DNA from: Ixodes scapularis | Lineage: Eukaryota; Arthropoda; Arachnida; Ixodida; Ixodidae | Direction: 5' to 3' | NCBI RefSeq assembly: GCF_016920785.2 | Contig: NW_024609837.1 | Location: forward strand, 25,607,533 to 25,671,532 | Length of the DNA: 64,000 nucleotides | In this document: one piece after another, positions 21,857 through 33,819 of the stretch | Layout: each line of letters opens with the position of its first letter | How positions within the stretch are numbered: position 1 is the stretch's first letter | Position numbers and translations under genes: made by a program | Notes under the pieces: generated by a model | What the model was told of the DNA's origin: nothing | Database searches by the model: none | The model's input: only the letters and a program-made list of their open reading frames with translations

Positions 21857-24853
21857 AGGCGGCAAGTGACGTCGGGCCAACAACAAGCCGTCTGTTTTTC
21901 GTCACAGACCGAATAACGGGCCGCCGTTTCCTCGTCGACACAGGAGCTGAAATGTGCGTAATTCCACCTACACATGCAGAGAGGCGACGCCCATTGCCCG
22001 GTTCACATCTCGTCGCGGCAAACGGCTCAAACATTCCAACATATGGCAAACAATCTCTGACCCTGGACTTAGGGCTTCGTAAGATCTTTCGATAGATTTT
22101 CATCATTGCTGACGTGACCTACCCCATCTTAGGCTCAGATTTTCTTTCACACTTCGATCTGGACGTCAGCATGCACCATCGACGCCTGATTGACACGAAG
22201 ACTCATCTGGCTGTCAACGGCGTGTCCACAACACTACCTCCCCTTTGCATCCGGAACATCCTGCCTCCTTCAAGATTCTCAGACATTCTTAAAGAATTTC
22301 CTGAAATCATGAAGTCCTCCAACATGGCAGAGCCGCCACCGCATGCAGTGACACACCACATCGTCACTTCCGGCCCTCCCGTTTTTGCTCGCCCTCGTCG
22401 TCTGTCTGGCGAACGCCTGCAAGTAGCACGACGAGTTCGAGCATATGCTAGAACTAGGCATAATTCGACCATCCAACAGCTCTTGGGCATCACCACTCCA
22501 CATGGTTCCTAAGAAAGACCCAGGGGACTGGAGGCCGTGCGGTGATTACAGGGCGCTAAACACCCATACACAACCCGATCGCTACCCACTGCCTCACACA
22601 CACGACTTCGCCGAACACCTGGCAGGAACCTCTATATTTAGCAAAATCGACATGGTGAAGGCGTTTCACCACATCCCGATCGAGCCTGCAGATATTCCGA
22701 AGACAGCCATCACAACACCATTTGGCCTCTTCGAGTACGTTCGCATGCCTTTCGGATTGAGAAACGCCGCGCAAACCTTTCAGAGATTCGTCCACGAAGT
22801 TCTTCATGGACTGCCTTTTGTATTTGCCTACGTGGATGACTTGTTGATCGCGAGCAAATCCCACGAGGAGCACACAACACATCTGCGCCTGCTCTTCGAA
22901 CGCCTCCGCGATTACGGGCTTACAATCAATGTGGCGAAGTGTACCTTTGGTACTACGACACTGGAATTTTTAGGGCACCTCATCACTCCCGATGGCATCG
23001 AACCTCTCCCATCTAAGGTGCAAGCCATACGAGACTTCCCACAACCCAAATCTCTACGTAAGCTGCGGGAATTTCTGGGCCTCATTAATTTTCATCGGCG
23101 CTTCATCCCACATTGTGCACAAATCATTCAGCCTCTCACAGACTTGCTCCGAGCTCCGAGCAAGTCTTCGGCACAACTATCATGGACCACCAGCGCAGTG
23201 GAGGCTTTCACCGCGGCCAAGCAAGCCCTTGCCGATGCCACACTACTCGTGCATCCTATGTCAAACGCCCCGACGCGTATCATGGTAGACGCGTCCGATG
23301 TTGCTGTCGGCGCTGTCTTACAGCAGTACGGCGAAAATGGGTGGAATCCACTTGGATTCTTCTCACAAAAGCTCAAACCTGCAGAGACACGCTACAGCAC
23401 GTTTGGACGCGAGCTCTTTGCAATTTATGCGACCGTTCGGCACTTCTGGTACTTCTTGGAAGGCCGAGTTTTCCACGTGCTAACTGACCATAAGCCCCTG
23501 ATTTACGCATTCGTGGGAAATCACAATTCCTACTCCGCCAGAGAAATTCGACACCTCTCGTATATCTCCGAGTATACTACTGATCTACGCCATGTCGCCG
23601 GAACGGACAACACGCCAGCAGACGCACTCTCACGCATTGACGGTGTTTCATCACCTCCTGTTGTCAGTTTTTCGGAACTGGCCTCCGCACAACAGGAAGA
23701 CTCCGAGCTGCAAACGCTACGAGCGTCCTCTACATCTCTGCAGCTCCAATCCGTCACACTGCCACTCGCCAACTGCGAGCTTGTCTGCGACGTGTCAACC
23801 GGCACACCTAGACCATACATACCTGAACGATTTCGACAAGCCATCTTCCATTCCATTCATGATCTTAGTCATCCGGGCATTCGTGCAACGCAACGCCTCG
23901 TTACGGCACGATACATCTGGCCCCGGATTAATGCTGACATCCGTCGATGGACCAAAACTTGCAGCAAATGTCAACGTTCCAAAGTACTTCGACACACGAA
24001 GACACCGCTGCATGCATTTCGACCTCCAGATGCCAGATTTGATCACGTCCACATTGATATTGTGGGACCTCTACCATCGTCAAGTGGTTTCCGATACGTT
24101 TTGACATGTGTGGACAGGTTCACGCGATGGCCGGAAGCTGTTCCGCTCACCGACATAACAGCGGGGACAGTCGCCCACACCTTCCTATCTACATGGATCG
24201 CGCGGTTTGGCTGTCCGTCCACCATCACGACCGACCGTGGCCGACAGTTTCAATGTAAATTTTTCACAGTCCTCACCAAGATCTTGGGCGTACGCCACGT
24301 ACACACCACTGCATACCACCCTTCATCCAATGGAATGGTTGAACGGCTCCATCGCCAACTCAAGGCAGCACTGATGACGAAAGAAGATCGTGCTCATTGG
24401 GTTAGCCACCTTCCTCTCGTCCTCCTGGGAATCCGTTCTACCTTCAAAACAGACATCGCTTGCACCTCCGCCGAGCTGGTCTATGGCGCTACGCTTAGGT
24501 TGCCTGGAGAATTTCTCACACATGTACCATCGGAAGATCCTGACATCCCGTCCTATCTTCAAGAGATGAGAAATTTCTTTTCCTCCCTGCGGCCAGTGCC
24601 ACCCAGACAACAGACTTCACGGCAGATTTTCATTAGCGACGACCTCCACACCTGTACACACGTATTCGTGCGAAGAGATGCTGTACGAGCACCCCTCACG
24701 CCACCATACGACGGACCGTATGAAGTTCTTTCTCGAACAGAAAAAAAACATCACGGTCAACATCAACGGACGTCACGATGTGGTCACGCTGGACCGCGTG
24801 AAACCTGCCTATTTAGCTTCCTCCGTGACAAATCCTGTCGTTTTCCCGCTTGA
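21808..24853 (+). pseudogene. Pol polyprotein of the Ty3/gypsy element, interrupted
   Basis: Domains in order: protease with FLVDTGAEMCVIP (about 21930-21970); reverse transcriptase with FAYVDDLLIAS (about 22825-22855); RNase H with IMVDASDVAVGAVL and LTDHKPL; integrase zinc finger (H..H..C..C, about 23850-23980) and catalytic core with HIDIVGPLP, TTDRGRQF and NGMVERLHRQ (D,D,E present). Breaks seen: an in-frame stop at 22093-22095, a frame change at about 22427-22436 just before reverse transcriptase, and a frame change in the A-run at about 24741-24748. That last one moves the C-terminus into another frame, which ends at 24956. The copy is therefore unlikely to act autonomously. Confidence 0.93.
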
Positions 24854-24954
24854 ACTGTCCAGAACAACTACCCAAGTCACCAACACCCGCCAACAACCTA
24901 GTTCCAAAAAGATCGTTACGTGGAGCACAACCACAACTTTTGCTCCGCGCAACT

Positions 24955-24963
24955 AGGGGGGGA
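24955..24963 (+). promoter_or_regulatory. Polypurine tract
   Basis: An AGGGGGGGA run immediately before the 3' LTR, the expected primer site for plus-strand synthesis. Confidence 0.75.
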
Positions 24964-24966
24964 TCC

Positions 24967-25143
24967 TATAGTGACACAGACAGATGCGCTAGGCTCGCAA
25001 TGCTGGTTCTCACGAGCGCCAGCCTCTGCCAGCGCTCGTGGCTTGGGAGCCAGGAAAATAAAAGAGAAAGAAGTTGACTCTAGCCAAAGCTCTGGTTTGG
25101 ACGCCTGCATTTTTTCTCCGGCGTTTATAGAACACCGCCGACA
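24967..25143 (+). repeat. 3' LTR
   Basis: 177 bp, identical to the 5' LTR except for one C/T difference. Followed by ATAT, which also precedes the 5' LTR. Confidence 0.93.
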
Positions 25144-27474
25144 ATATAATTAAGGTCACCCAAGCAAAAAGCTCCTCTGTGCCGAGTGTGCGGCAGAGGT
25201 AGATGTTGCTTGAGCCTTTCCTCGACCGCTGGAAGTAGCGATCCTACGCCCGTTGCCCAAGTGTAGAATCCGCATCAGATCTCGTCCACAGGGGCTCTAA
25301 TCAAGATTCGATTAAAAAGTCTGCGAGGAATTCGACCGCCGTGGTTGGACGGCCTTAAGGTGGGTTAACATTTTTATAATGACCATCAGGTGGGTTAACA
25401 TTTTTATAATGAGCCCACCGCAGACTGTATCCGCGAAGCGGGGTGAACGCAGACCGGGTGCAATTCGTGTAACGAATGTCGATAAAACGTTCGTATCGAC
25501 GAAGCGTACGTTCATGAAAGTTGTCCATGAATCGTAATTCCACGAAACGAGTTTCGCCGAAACGATAGGGACCACAAAATCACTGCCTAGCGGGCGATCA
25601 CCACAGCCCAACACGTTAGGTGTTTTTTTTTAGTGAGCCTCTAGGTTCTTTTCTAAGCTACTGTGTGGTGTATCTGCAATATATGTTTCTAATAAAATAT
25701 CGTCTTTCGCGGTCAACGTCGATCAAGCTAAAGAAGAAAAAAAAAAAAAACCTACCATGTATTGACGCACATGCGCGACATTCGTAGTGTTTATTTGGAA
25801 GCGATGGCGCAAAGGCTAGATACGGGGGAGCGAAGTTCCATCTCAAGAAATTGTACGCCGCGCTCTTCACATTGGGCGGGACCGATAAGCAGTCTCGCCT
25901 AAGTAGGTTTCCTCCTTTCCCTTTAAGGGCGTGACTATTTGTCCCATGGGCGTCGGCAAGCCGGTGCCTTGAGGGGCACTTGCACCCCCAGGGCAGATAT
26001 TGTCTTCCCTCTACAAGCAAACGGCTGCTTTGTCAACAAGCAGAGAAACAACCAAAAGCAATTCTATAAAAACTAATGCACTTTGTTTCTAAAAAAAATT
26101 ATTCTTTGGAAATTGAACACAACAAAAAAGATCCCCTAAGCTTTGTACATTGCTCATTAACAAGCAAAAAAAAAATGAAAGCTTTATTATGCTGAAAAAG
26201 ACTGGCAAGCACAGAATGTCGTGATAGGCCTTTCAGAGATGAAGAAAAGGACGTCTTTAGGGCACAGCCTACCATTGATTCACAGTCATTTCTGACAGAC
26301 GTCGTGAGATAAGGAAAGTCGGTGAAGCACGCGACCGCACCCTCGTGCTCCGCGCCAAAGACTTCGCTTTTGCGTGATCTGACCACCGTCCCCGCATAAC
26401 TCATTAGGCAAAAGAGTTGGCTCTCAATCTTGATGTGATGGGCTCAAATCCTGCCGAGGGACTGAAGTCTCCTTATACTGTTCCCTATGGGCGTAACGCT
26501 TTTCGGTGTCGGTTTCTCGTTACAGCCGAGCACTACAGTTGGCAGTCACCACCGGTTGTTACAGAAAAACGTTGCAGAACTCCATGAAAACCTGATACAA
26601 CACATTCTACGCCAGAAGCGCGAAAAGTCTTGCCTTCTGTCCCGCAGGATAAAAGAAATGAAAGATATTTATTCCGGCGGCAACGGGTCTCTCCGGTGTC
26701 GGTAACCACGTGACCTAGTGCCGCCTAAATGATCTACAACGCAACCAGCCGTGAGCGGTGGGGATCGAACATCCTCCTCTGGGGAGGTCGGTGGGGAAAT
26801 GGGGAAACGGGCGTCTGGTTGCGGGCAATGCAGTTCCTGCAAAACCACGCGAGCGCACCAAGTCGACAACGCAATTTTTATTCTGTCCCATAACAATGTT
26901 CTGCGGTTTTTTTTTTTGTTTTTTTTTTGTATATATCGATATACCCTGAAAATCGACCCAAATGCGGGTTTTACTGAGTTCGAAGAGAACAGGAAAAGCC
27001 CAAATCGGAGATGTCCCTGAATCCCGAAAACTCGGGCTTCAGGGAAAGAAATCTCCATCTTGAGCATTATTTTGTGTTGACAGGGATCATAGCTCGTACC
27101 AAATGGACTACGAGGCTGCTTCGTTCCTCAGGCATTTCAGCTTTTGTCTTGCTTCCTTCTCTCGTGCATACAGGGACGATTTGCAAGTTTTTCGGGTCAC
27201 GCCAATGTTCCCAGGTTGGAGGGTGGGGAATCCCACGCCCGTGTCCTATATTCTTCAACATGATCCCCAATGATGGCGGGGCTAACTTTAAACAAATCCT
27301 ACATGACAAAGGGGCACCAACATTCAGATCAGAAATAAGTAATCACACGTGGTTGCTTTTTTTTTTCTCGCGAGATTTTGTTTTTTGTTTTTTTAGGAAG
27401 TAAACATACGAAGGCAACGCTGGTGGAAGCGATGTAGATGGGATGTCTCTCAACCTGTTGTAGAACGTTTGTAG
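25144..27474. other. Unassigned; one short tandem repeat
   Basis: No recognisable gene. The 25-bp phrase starting aggtgggttaacattttt occurs at 25358 and 25388 (30-bp period). About 26400-26460 has a faint tRNA-like string, but I do not call it. Poly-T runs occur near 26907 and 27358. Confidence 0.4.
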
Positions 27475-27520
27475 CGAAAGTCGAGGAGTTTTTTTCCACA
27501 ACCAGCAGCTCTGTAAACTT
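27475..27520 (+). repeat. Left copy of a 46-bp direct repeat
   Basis: cgaaagtcgaggag then a T-run then ccacaaccagcagctctgta. It recurs at 29196-29242. The pair brackets about 1.7 kb that includes an hAT remnant. Just inside both copies lie CGGTGTTT-type motifs in the same orientation. Confidence 0.85.
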
Positions 27521-27740
27521 CTAAATAGGGTGTGTACTTTCCGGTGTTTATTTCTGAGAAAAATCGGCGGATGTTTTTCGGTGTTTATTTATTTTCGAAA
27601 CACCGGTGTATTTCGGTGGAACGTCTCACGACGAGGCTAAAGTCGGTGATTATCGGTGGAAAAAAATGCGATTGATCACAAACAGAGAGTTCCAGTTTTA
27701 TTCACATATTTCATACACTTTTCGAGGAAGCATATATTTC

Positions 27741-28016
27741 TCATACTTGGTTATTATAGTAGATGCAAGCATTCTTCGAGAGGCTTGCGTCCGTCATGGC
27801 AGCACGTTCCTTGCGGTTCACAACCCGCAATTTTGAAAACGCACGCTTCACATTTGCGCTGGACACAGGAAATCCCAAAATGTCCAGCGAGGCTTGAGAC
27901 AGAAGTGGCCAGTAAGGTAAATGAAGTTTCCAAAATAACACTGGATCAACGGTGCTAGTCACAGCATACTGGCGGTAACAAATAAACTCTGATTCTAGGT
28001 TACTCAGCTAGCTCTC
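27741..28016 (-). pseudogene. hAT transposase, C-terminal dimerisation fragment
   Basis: A minus-strand frame gives LSNLESEFICYRQYAVTS, then DPVLFWKLHLPYWPLLSQA, then LDILGFPVSSANVKRAFSKL. This is the hAT C-terminal pattern (W..HLP.WP.L...A...L.....SSA..ER.FS). The usual Glu of SSA.SER is Lys here. The frame is closed upstream, and no catalytic DDE region was found, so this is a remnant. A related frame-broken piece (RLLWFLEDTANIRVV) may lie near 28690-28770. Confidence 0.75.
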
Positions 28017-29195
28017 GTCTCCGGAGGGAGGACCAGCCGATAGATACTTTCATAAGGCACAAATCCCTCTGGCAGCACCACGTTTATGCACGGATTAACA
28101 ATGGACCTTTTGTAGAAACTTTGGTTCCAGAGTAAATGGTTCCAGTACCCTCTCTGTCTTCCTTCTGGCCGAGCAGAGAGGGAAGATGGTTTCTTTGTGC
28201 CGACTTCGGGGCAGAAGATAAGCCACGGTAGGGAGAAGGGCGAGTTTGGGGGAGCCGTATCTTGGTCATAGCGCCTCAATGGGTGAACTGTTTGGCTGTG
28301 GAACGGGTGGAAGAGGCCTTGTGTGCGCGTTGTTTTCTAGCCACTTAGTCTCGAACTCAGTCGCGTGTCTAGATGGCAGCACATATTCGCCAAAAGGTCC
28401 ATCGGCACGCGGAACCAGAACGACGATTCATACATGAAATATGTAGCGTAGTCATCCTGAGCGTTCCGCTTACTTCCCATCCTGGTGGCCTTCTACTCTG
28501 CGTGACGACGAAGGGAAGAAGTCTCACGTTGAGAAAACCCGCAAACGCGGGAAGGACGCGCCTTCTCAAACACGTCTGCAATTGTTTTTACAGTACGGTT
28601 CTTTTATATACGGCGAAAAATTCCCCCGCCAGCAAAACCCTTTTTCCGTTTCCCCAAAAGCCCATGGAAACTAAGCAGATAACAAGGAACGCGTCTCAGT
28701 TTTGAAAAATCAGTAGCCCTGCACGACACGGATGTTGGCAGTGTCTTCCAGGAACCACAGCAACCTCTGAATACATGGCTTGCACCGACATTACTTGGCC
28801 ATACACAATGGAGAAAGGGCTCGTGAGAGCGTACCCTCCACTGCGTTAATTTTTTCACAAAAGGGGGCCGTGGGCGACACAATGGGGTAAAGGCGTGTGA
28901 CAGCTTAGCCTCCACTGCGTTAACTAGACGCTTTTGACCCCCAGAAAAGAGGGCGGACTGACGCCACGTGCAAGCCATGTAGAGACACTGGAAGAATGCA
29001 GGATCCACGAGTAACACGTTTGACGAACCTCTACAGGGGAAGGGTTTCGCTAGGTCTGAAATGTGCAACGACCGGTGTTTTTCGGTTTTAACAGGGGCGA
29101 AAATATCCAACCACCGGTGTTTTTCGGTTTTAACCGATTTTGTATTTTCGTCACCGACGGATGTTTATCGGTGTTTTTCGGTTAAAACCGGAAAC
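28017..29195. other. Probable decayed hAT interior, no intact ORF
   Basis: Several medium-length minus-strand frames occur but none carries a clear domain. The segment 29060-29195 repeats CGGTGTTTTTCGGTTTTAAC several times, comparable to 27541-27650, which suggests subterminal motifs of the element. Confidence 0.4.
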
Positions 29196-29242
29196 CGAAA
29201 GTCGAGGAGCTTTTTTTCCACAACCAGCAGCTCTGTAAACTT
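29196..29242 (+). repeat. Right copy of the 46-bp direct repeat
   Basis: Matches 27475-27520 apart from a one-base length change in the T-run and one C/T difference near the start of that run. Too long for an hAT target duplication (8 bp), so it probably reflects a duplicated host segment or recombination. Confidence 0.85.
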
Positions 29243-30612
29243 AGAAATGTGCTCTGGCTTTTGGCACGGAGAGTGGATGCCCGCACCAATTTGTTACGAA
29301 GGAATAAAGTGGTTCACCATGCCGGTGAGGTTGGCGGGTGCGCCCTTGAACTGCTATTGAGACAGTAATTAATTCTGGTAAAAAAATAAACGTACAAACT
29401 CTGCGAAAAATCAGCAAATTGCGGTGGTTGCGGCTTATCAATGTTTGTTAAAACAACCGTTCGTTTTTTTATTGTTTTTTTTTGCGAAATTTTGGCACGT
29501 GATGCAAGCGTTACATTGTTTCCCGAGTGCAGGTCCAATAATATACCATTTTTTTTGCAGTGTTTGTGCGGAGCTCAACGTGGGAGCGAACGCGGGACCG
29601 AACTCCGTCCGTGTTACATTTTCGTTGTTAGTTAACCTTTCTCTTGAAATAGTAGAAGTTGCCTTTTCCGTACTGTTCGCTCCGCGAGAGTCGGTGTGTT
29701 TTGTGTCTTACTACAACAGGTTGTCAACTGTTTTCTCTTGCTTTGAGATGCAGTGGATCCTTTTTCGCGAACATTTTTCCAAGTTGTGCTGCCGCATGAG
29801 CTACCGGAGTTCGTGGTTTCTACGATTGACGGTGGCTGCTATATTGTTAGCGGGTATCTGAAATAAGTTGTCAGTTCTGTTGCGTTTTTAAGTGCGCGGT
29901 ACTCTTTTGAATACTTGTAAACAGTTTTGCGTAAATCTTTAACGAAACATCTAAAATAATATATTTTTCTTCTGCCGCTGCCCTGCACCCTGTATAAGGA
30001 AGGCCCCGGGGCAGGAAGTTGTTTCCTGTTGTCTTCCCGGCGTCTGTGAAGTTGTTTTTCTTCAAACTCCACTTGGGGAGACTTCTGGTGAAAACGTGCA
30101 TGGAGGATTAGTGGTTGTTTGTTGCTTTGTCTACGAACTATCTCTTGTGCAAACAGTCGGAAACTATAGAATACGTTTGTATGGATAGCTGGGACGCCAG
30201 TTTTTGAAGGAATGTACTTCCGCCAACCTTTGCCTTCCTCTGGTATCCCATGATATCCGATTCTGGCCCATTGAAAGCGATGGCGGAGTAGTACCATGTA
30301 ATATGAGATTGTTGTTGGGTCTGCGCGCCATGTGGCGGTGTCGCATGTCGGTACGGCATGCCGGTATTGAAGCGCAGACAGTTGAAAGGTATTTCGTTCA
30401 AAGTGTGTGCTTGAGGAAAGAGGTTTGTTAGGATGCACTTTCCTGAACTTGGAGTGGGTGCCAGTGTTGTAGCAACTTTAAAAGCAACTTTACAACTGTA
30501 AAAGTGCTTTTGTTTTCTTTAATTTTTTATGTCAACCAAAGTAAGGTTTCAGCCTTGTACTTGTGTAAATTGTCATACCAACCGCAATTAAAAACAACAA
30601 TCGACGTAACTA
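29243..30612. other. No gene recognised; one 199-codon orphan frame
   Basis: The minus strand at 29839-30438 is open for 199 codons from an ATG. It has no signal peptide, domain or low-complexity pattern that I recognise, and I cannot say that it is coding. The rest holds T-runs and nothing identifiable. Confidence 0.35.
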
Positions 30613-30668
30613 TGTCGGCAGCGTGCTTGTCTCACAGGCAGGTGACCGGGGTACAATCCCTGCCATCG
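30613..30668 (+). repeat. Degenerate tRNA-like sequence
   Basis: gtcggcagcgtgcttgtctc followed by a B-box-like gggtacaatccc. It resembles a tRNA-derived SINE head with a mutated B box. Confidence 0.45.
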
Positions 30669-31478
30669 CCTGTTTTTTGTATATTTCCCTAAGTTAATGG
30701 AGGATTCTAGAATGTTAGAGAATCATCTAGTTTGTTCATACTCACAATGTATAGTTACATAACAGTCGACGTCGAATGTCTAGGTTTTCAGGGAAGCCTT
30801 AAAGGGACACTGCGAAGGAACGAGGAAAACCAAAAGCTAATTTGAAGGACGTGCTTATCAGTGTCAAATATCAGTGTCAGACGACATTGGACTAGAGCGT
30901 TGAATAGTGACCACAAGCAATTCTAGGGGTAACACTGGCTGAATAGCTGCACGCAACCCCTTCTCATCCTTTCAAGCTAGTGATTCTCACTCACAGTTTT
31001 ACTTGTAACACACGTAAATTGGTGGGGCGTTCACATCTTCATCACTAGATGTTAATTCCAACAATTAGGAAGATCCCGCAAGGTTGTTGCAGGCTCGTCG
31101 TTTCGGTTCTCTATTTGCTCAGACCAATGACATCATCAAAAATTGAAAAAGTGCATAAACTCCTGAACATCTTTCACTTATTATGTTCAAAATGCATAAA
31201 ATTTCTTCTTTAATATATTTTAATTAGTTGTTAGAGTCCCACACACTTGTCCGAACGAACGCGATGCAAATATAAAATTGCCAGAAATGTTTTCCAGGAG
31301 AGTTTGTCTCGTTCCAGCGCTCGATCCCGCAACTACGCCGCCATCTACGCTTGCGACGCTCCTTATATTTGTTTTCACAAGTTCGCCGCATTGAACGTTT
31401 AGTATCTGTCAATCAATTCGTCGCCTCATGAAATATCATTCGTGAAACTATATAGTAACACAATACAATGCAGTAGCT
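30669..31478. other. No gene recognised
   Basis: Mixed-composition sequence without an identifiable domain or repeat. Confidence 0.5.
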
Positions 31479-31558
31479 TTGAATGAAAAACAAAGGAAAG
31501 GTTGAAAGTATGACCTAAATTTTCGATCATACTCTCAACTTTTCCTTGCTTTTCATTC
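31479..31558. repeat. Imperfect 35-bp-arm hairpin
   Basis: gaatgaaaaacaaaggaaag pairs with cttttccttgcttttcattc across a short loop. It lies at the start of the degenerate repeat cluster. Confidence 0.75.
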
Positions 31559-32336
31559 TAAGCTTATTTTCAATAAGAGTGTACCGTAAACCTTACTATT
31601 TTTGTATTCAAAGCTGATCTTTAATTGGGGTGAGCTGGCAGCCCTCCTTTATTCTATTCAATTGTGATATTCAATTCGAGTGTGTGGTCAAGTTGATCTT
31701 TTTTCACGTTTAAAGCTGATGTTCAGTAAGACTATACTTGTGACAATCAGTCCCGCTGTCGCCGTGAATGAACGCAAAAGCAAAACCCACTCTCGTTTTT
31801 TTTTTTCGTTTTTTTGTTACGTGTTTTTTGTTGCTTGTGTGCCCCAGTGTATAAGTGAACTGACGGCGCTCGTGGGGGCGAGTGTGAGGGACTGGTGAAG
31901 AAAGGGGAAGATTGTGGCTGGTGGCGGGCACGAAACAAGGGGACTTTGGATGACACACTTCCAAACTTTACTGGGTTGTAATATACCTTTTTTCTAGCTT
32001 CTCTCCGCGGAGTCCTGTCCGCCATATTTTGATTTGCGAGAATCAGCGACTATCTGCTGCCTTCATCTCCGGGTCCAGGCGCAATCACAAGAAAAAGAAG
32101 AATCATCTTCACTTACTCCCAACCTCTTCTTCCTTGAAAAAAAAAAAAAAAAATGATGCTCAGCTTGATTATCCAGCCAACCTTCCTTTTCTTAAATTTA
32201 ATACTGATATTCACCTATAGGATATTGTCAACCTTCATATTTGTCATTCAAAACTTATGTTCCATTGAGTTATACTGTTAATGCCTTTTTCCATTCAAAA
32301 AATGTCTTGACGTAGAGTATACTGCGTGCTGAGGTG
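31559..32336. repeat. Degenerate repeat cluster (AGCTGAT...GAGTATACTG family)
   Basis: Several copies of a phrase like AGCTGATNTTCAATTNGAG followed by TATACT occur at about 31605-31740 and 32195-32335, interrupted by unrelated sequence. Related copies lie at about 34668-34745, 49855-49915 and 63395-63460, and inverted at about 39440-39600 and 54670-54840. Confidence 0.55.
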
Positions 32337-33231
32337 TATGCTGCGAAACGAGTTTTTCGTAAAAAGAGTAAGATAAAAAATAATTGTAGGATATGTTCGA
32401 CAAAGCTTACGAACGCACTTCGCCCCTCAGAATAGAGAAAGTTGAAATCCCGATAAGACCTGAAGTTTAATAGGTCCATATTCCTTATTATAAAACATCG
32501 TTATTTTGACGTAAGTACCAGTAATAATATCTTTATGTTCGAAAATTGTTCTCACTATCTTTCCTTAAATTGTGTGAACCAGCTCTTCTGCCAGTTTTTC
32601 TCGCAATGTGTCACAATTAAATAAACTGTGTTACGCGATGACAAGGTTTACAGCATTGTAAAGTGTAACCAAAATATGAGTGTTAGATACATTTTGGATG
32701 ATGGCCACGTTTTCTTCACTGGGTGTTTTTCAGCATAACTTGATTTCACTCAGAACCCAGCTGTTTGCTCAAATGAAGATTTAAGGCTGTGAGGGACTAG
32801 TTAAAAATTCAAATATAAAAAAAAGAACCTTATGACGATTTGTTTTTAGCAGTCCAGTGAAGCTCAGGGTTGCTTGCAACATTGATTTTACATTTTGTAC
32901 ATATGTACCGCATATTCGGAAACTGCTTTTTGAACAATTTGTGCAGCACCCGTGTTGACTAAGGAGTTCATGAATTGAGAAAACCTTTCAACACCCTTTT
33001 TTAGAGAGCAGGCAGTTTGCGGCATGTTTAACATTGACGTTTACTTTTGGAATGGCTTGAAATTCCATGAGTCTTCCCAAACATGACTGTATAAAAAGAT
33101 TGATATCAATTAATGTAGCATTTCTGTATTGAACATACTTATGCTTCTTTTTCATGCTGTCATTCACTCACATCAGTTATTAATGATGTTCACTTTTGCT
33201 AGCTCTCCATGCCATCGGATTTAACAGGGAT
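32337..33231. other. No gene recognised
   Basis: AT-rich sequence with no identifiable domain or strong repeat. Confidence 0.5.
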
Positions 33232-33483
33232 ATTAGAACGCAGCTCTTACGCGCCGACTTCCGGCTTGAGCGGCATCGCCGTCGCCGTCGGCGTAACCGC
33301 GCGGTGCATGATGCGTAAATTTCCCCGCTAAAATTGGCTGGAAAATTTTCCCACTAAATTTATCAGAAAAATTATATCCGCTAAATTTAGTGGAAACAAC
33401 TCCCCTAAATGGGAGTAGAGGAGGAGGGGCATAGCCTCCTCTCCGCACCTTCCCCTTCTGCTCCTCGAGAGCTGCGCTCTAAT
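33232..33483. mobile_element. Small terminal-inverted-repeat element at the unit boundary
   Basis: attagaacgcagctct at 33232-33247 is the reverse complement, with one mismatch, of agagctgcgctctaat at 33468-33483. The 252-bp element has a GC-rich first part and internal repeats of the type ccgctaaatt. Units 2 and 3 contain only its right part (about 46862-46955 and 62125-62206). Confidence 0.75.
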
Positions 33484-33819
33484 TTGGCGTTACGGGGGGA
33501 TTATAAACGTCTTTAATTTTATTTACCAGCTTATCCCAAGCATTTATTTAAAAAATATATTCACCCTATAGTGTCCACGACCGTGACGTTGATACACGAG
33601 TACAAAAGTGAGCCTCAACTAACCTCCGACTACTTCTATTTATAACCCTTACCAAACAAATCTCTCTTGGAGAACCCCAACTTCACCGTTATCATGTAAT
33701 GATTGACTAAGCGTAAACCCCATTAAATTATTCTAGTACATATTCAAATCTCAGTAACAAATTGTCCGCACGTGTGAAGTCGGCAGGACAATTACTAGTT
33801 ACTCCGGATCAACGGGAAC

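Larger units (their letters stand above)
20849..25143 (+). mobile_element. Ty3/gypsy-type LTR retrotransposon, full length
   Basis: A 4295-bp element with two 177-bp LTRs, a primer binding site, gag, protease, reverse transcriptase, RNase H, integrase and a polypurine tract in the Ty3/gypsy order (integrase last). The host sequence ATAT flanks both ends (20845-20848 and 25144-25147), a possible 4-bp target duplication that also fixes the LTR ends. The LTRs differ at one position that I can see, so insertion is recent. The pol region is nevertheless interrupted. No envelope gene is present. Confidence 0.95.

Noticed and set aside
26405..26460. tRNA-like string
   Set aside because: Only a weak B-box resemblance, no A box at proper spacing.
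29839..30438. 199-codon minus-strand frame
   Set aside because: No recognisable domain and no partner copy; length alone is not convincing in a 64-kb window.
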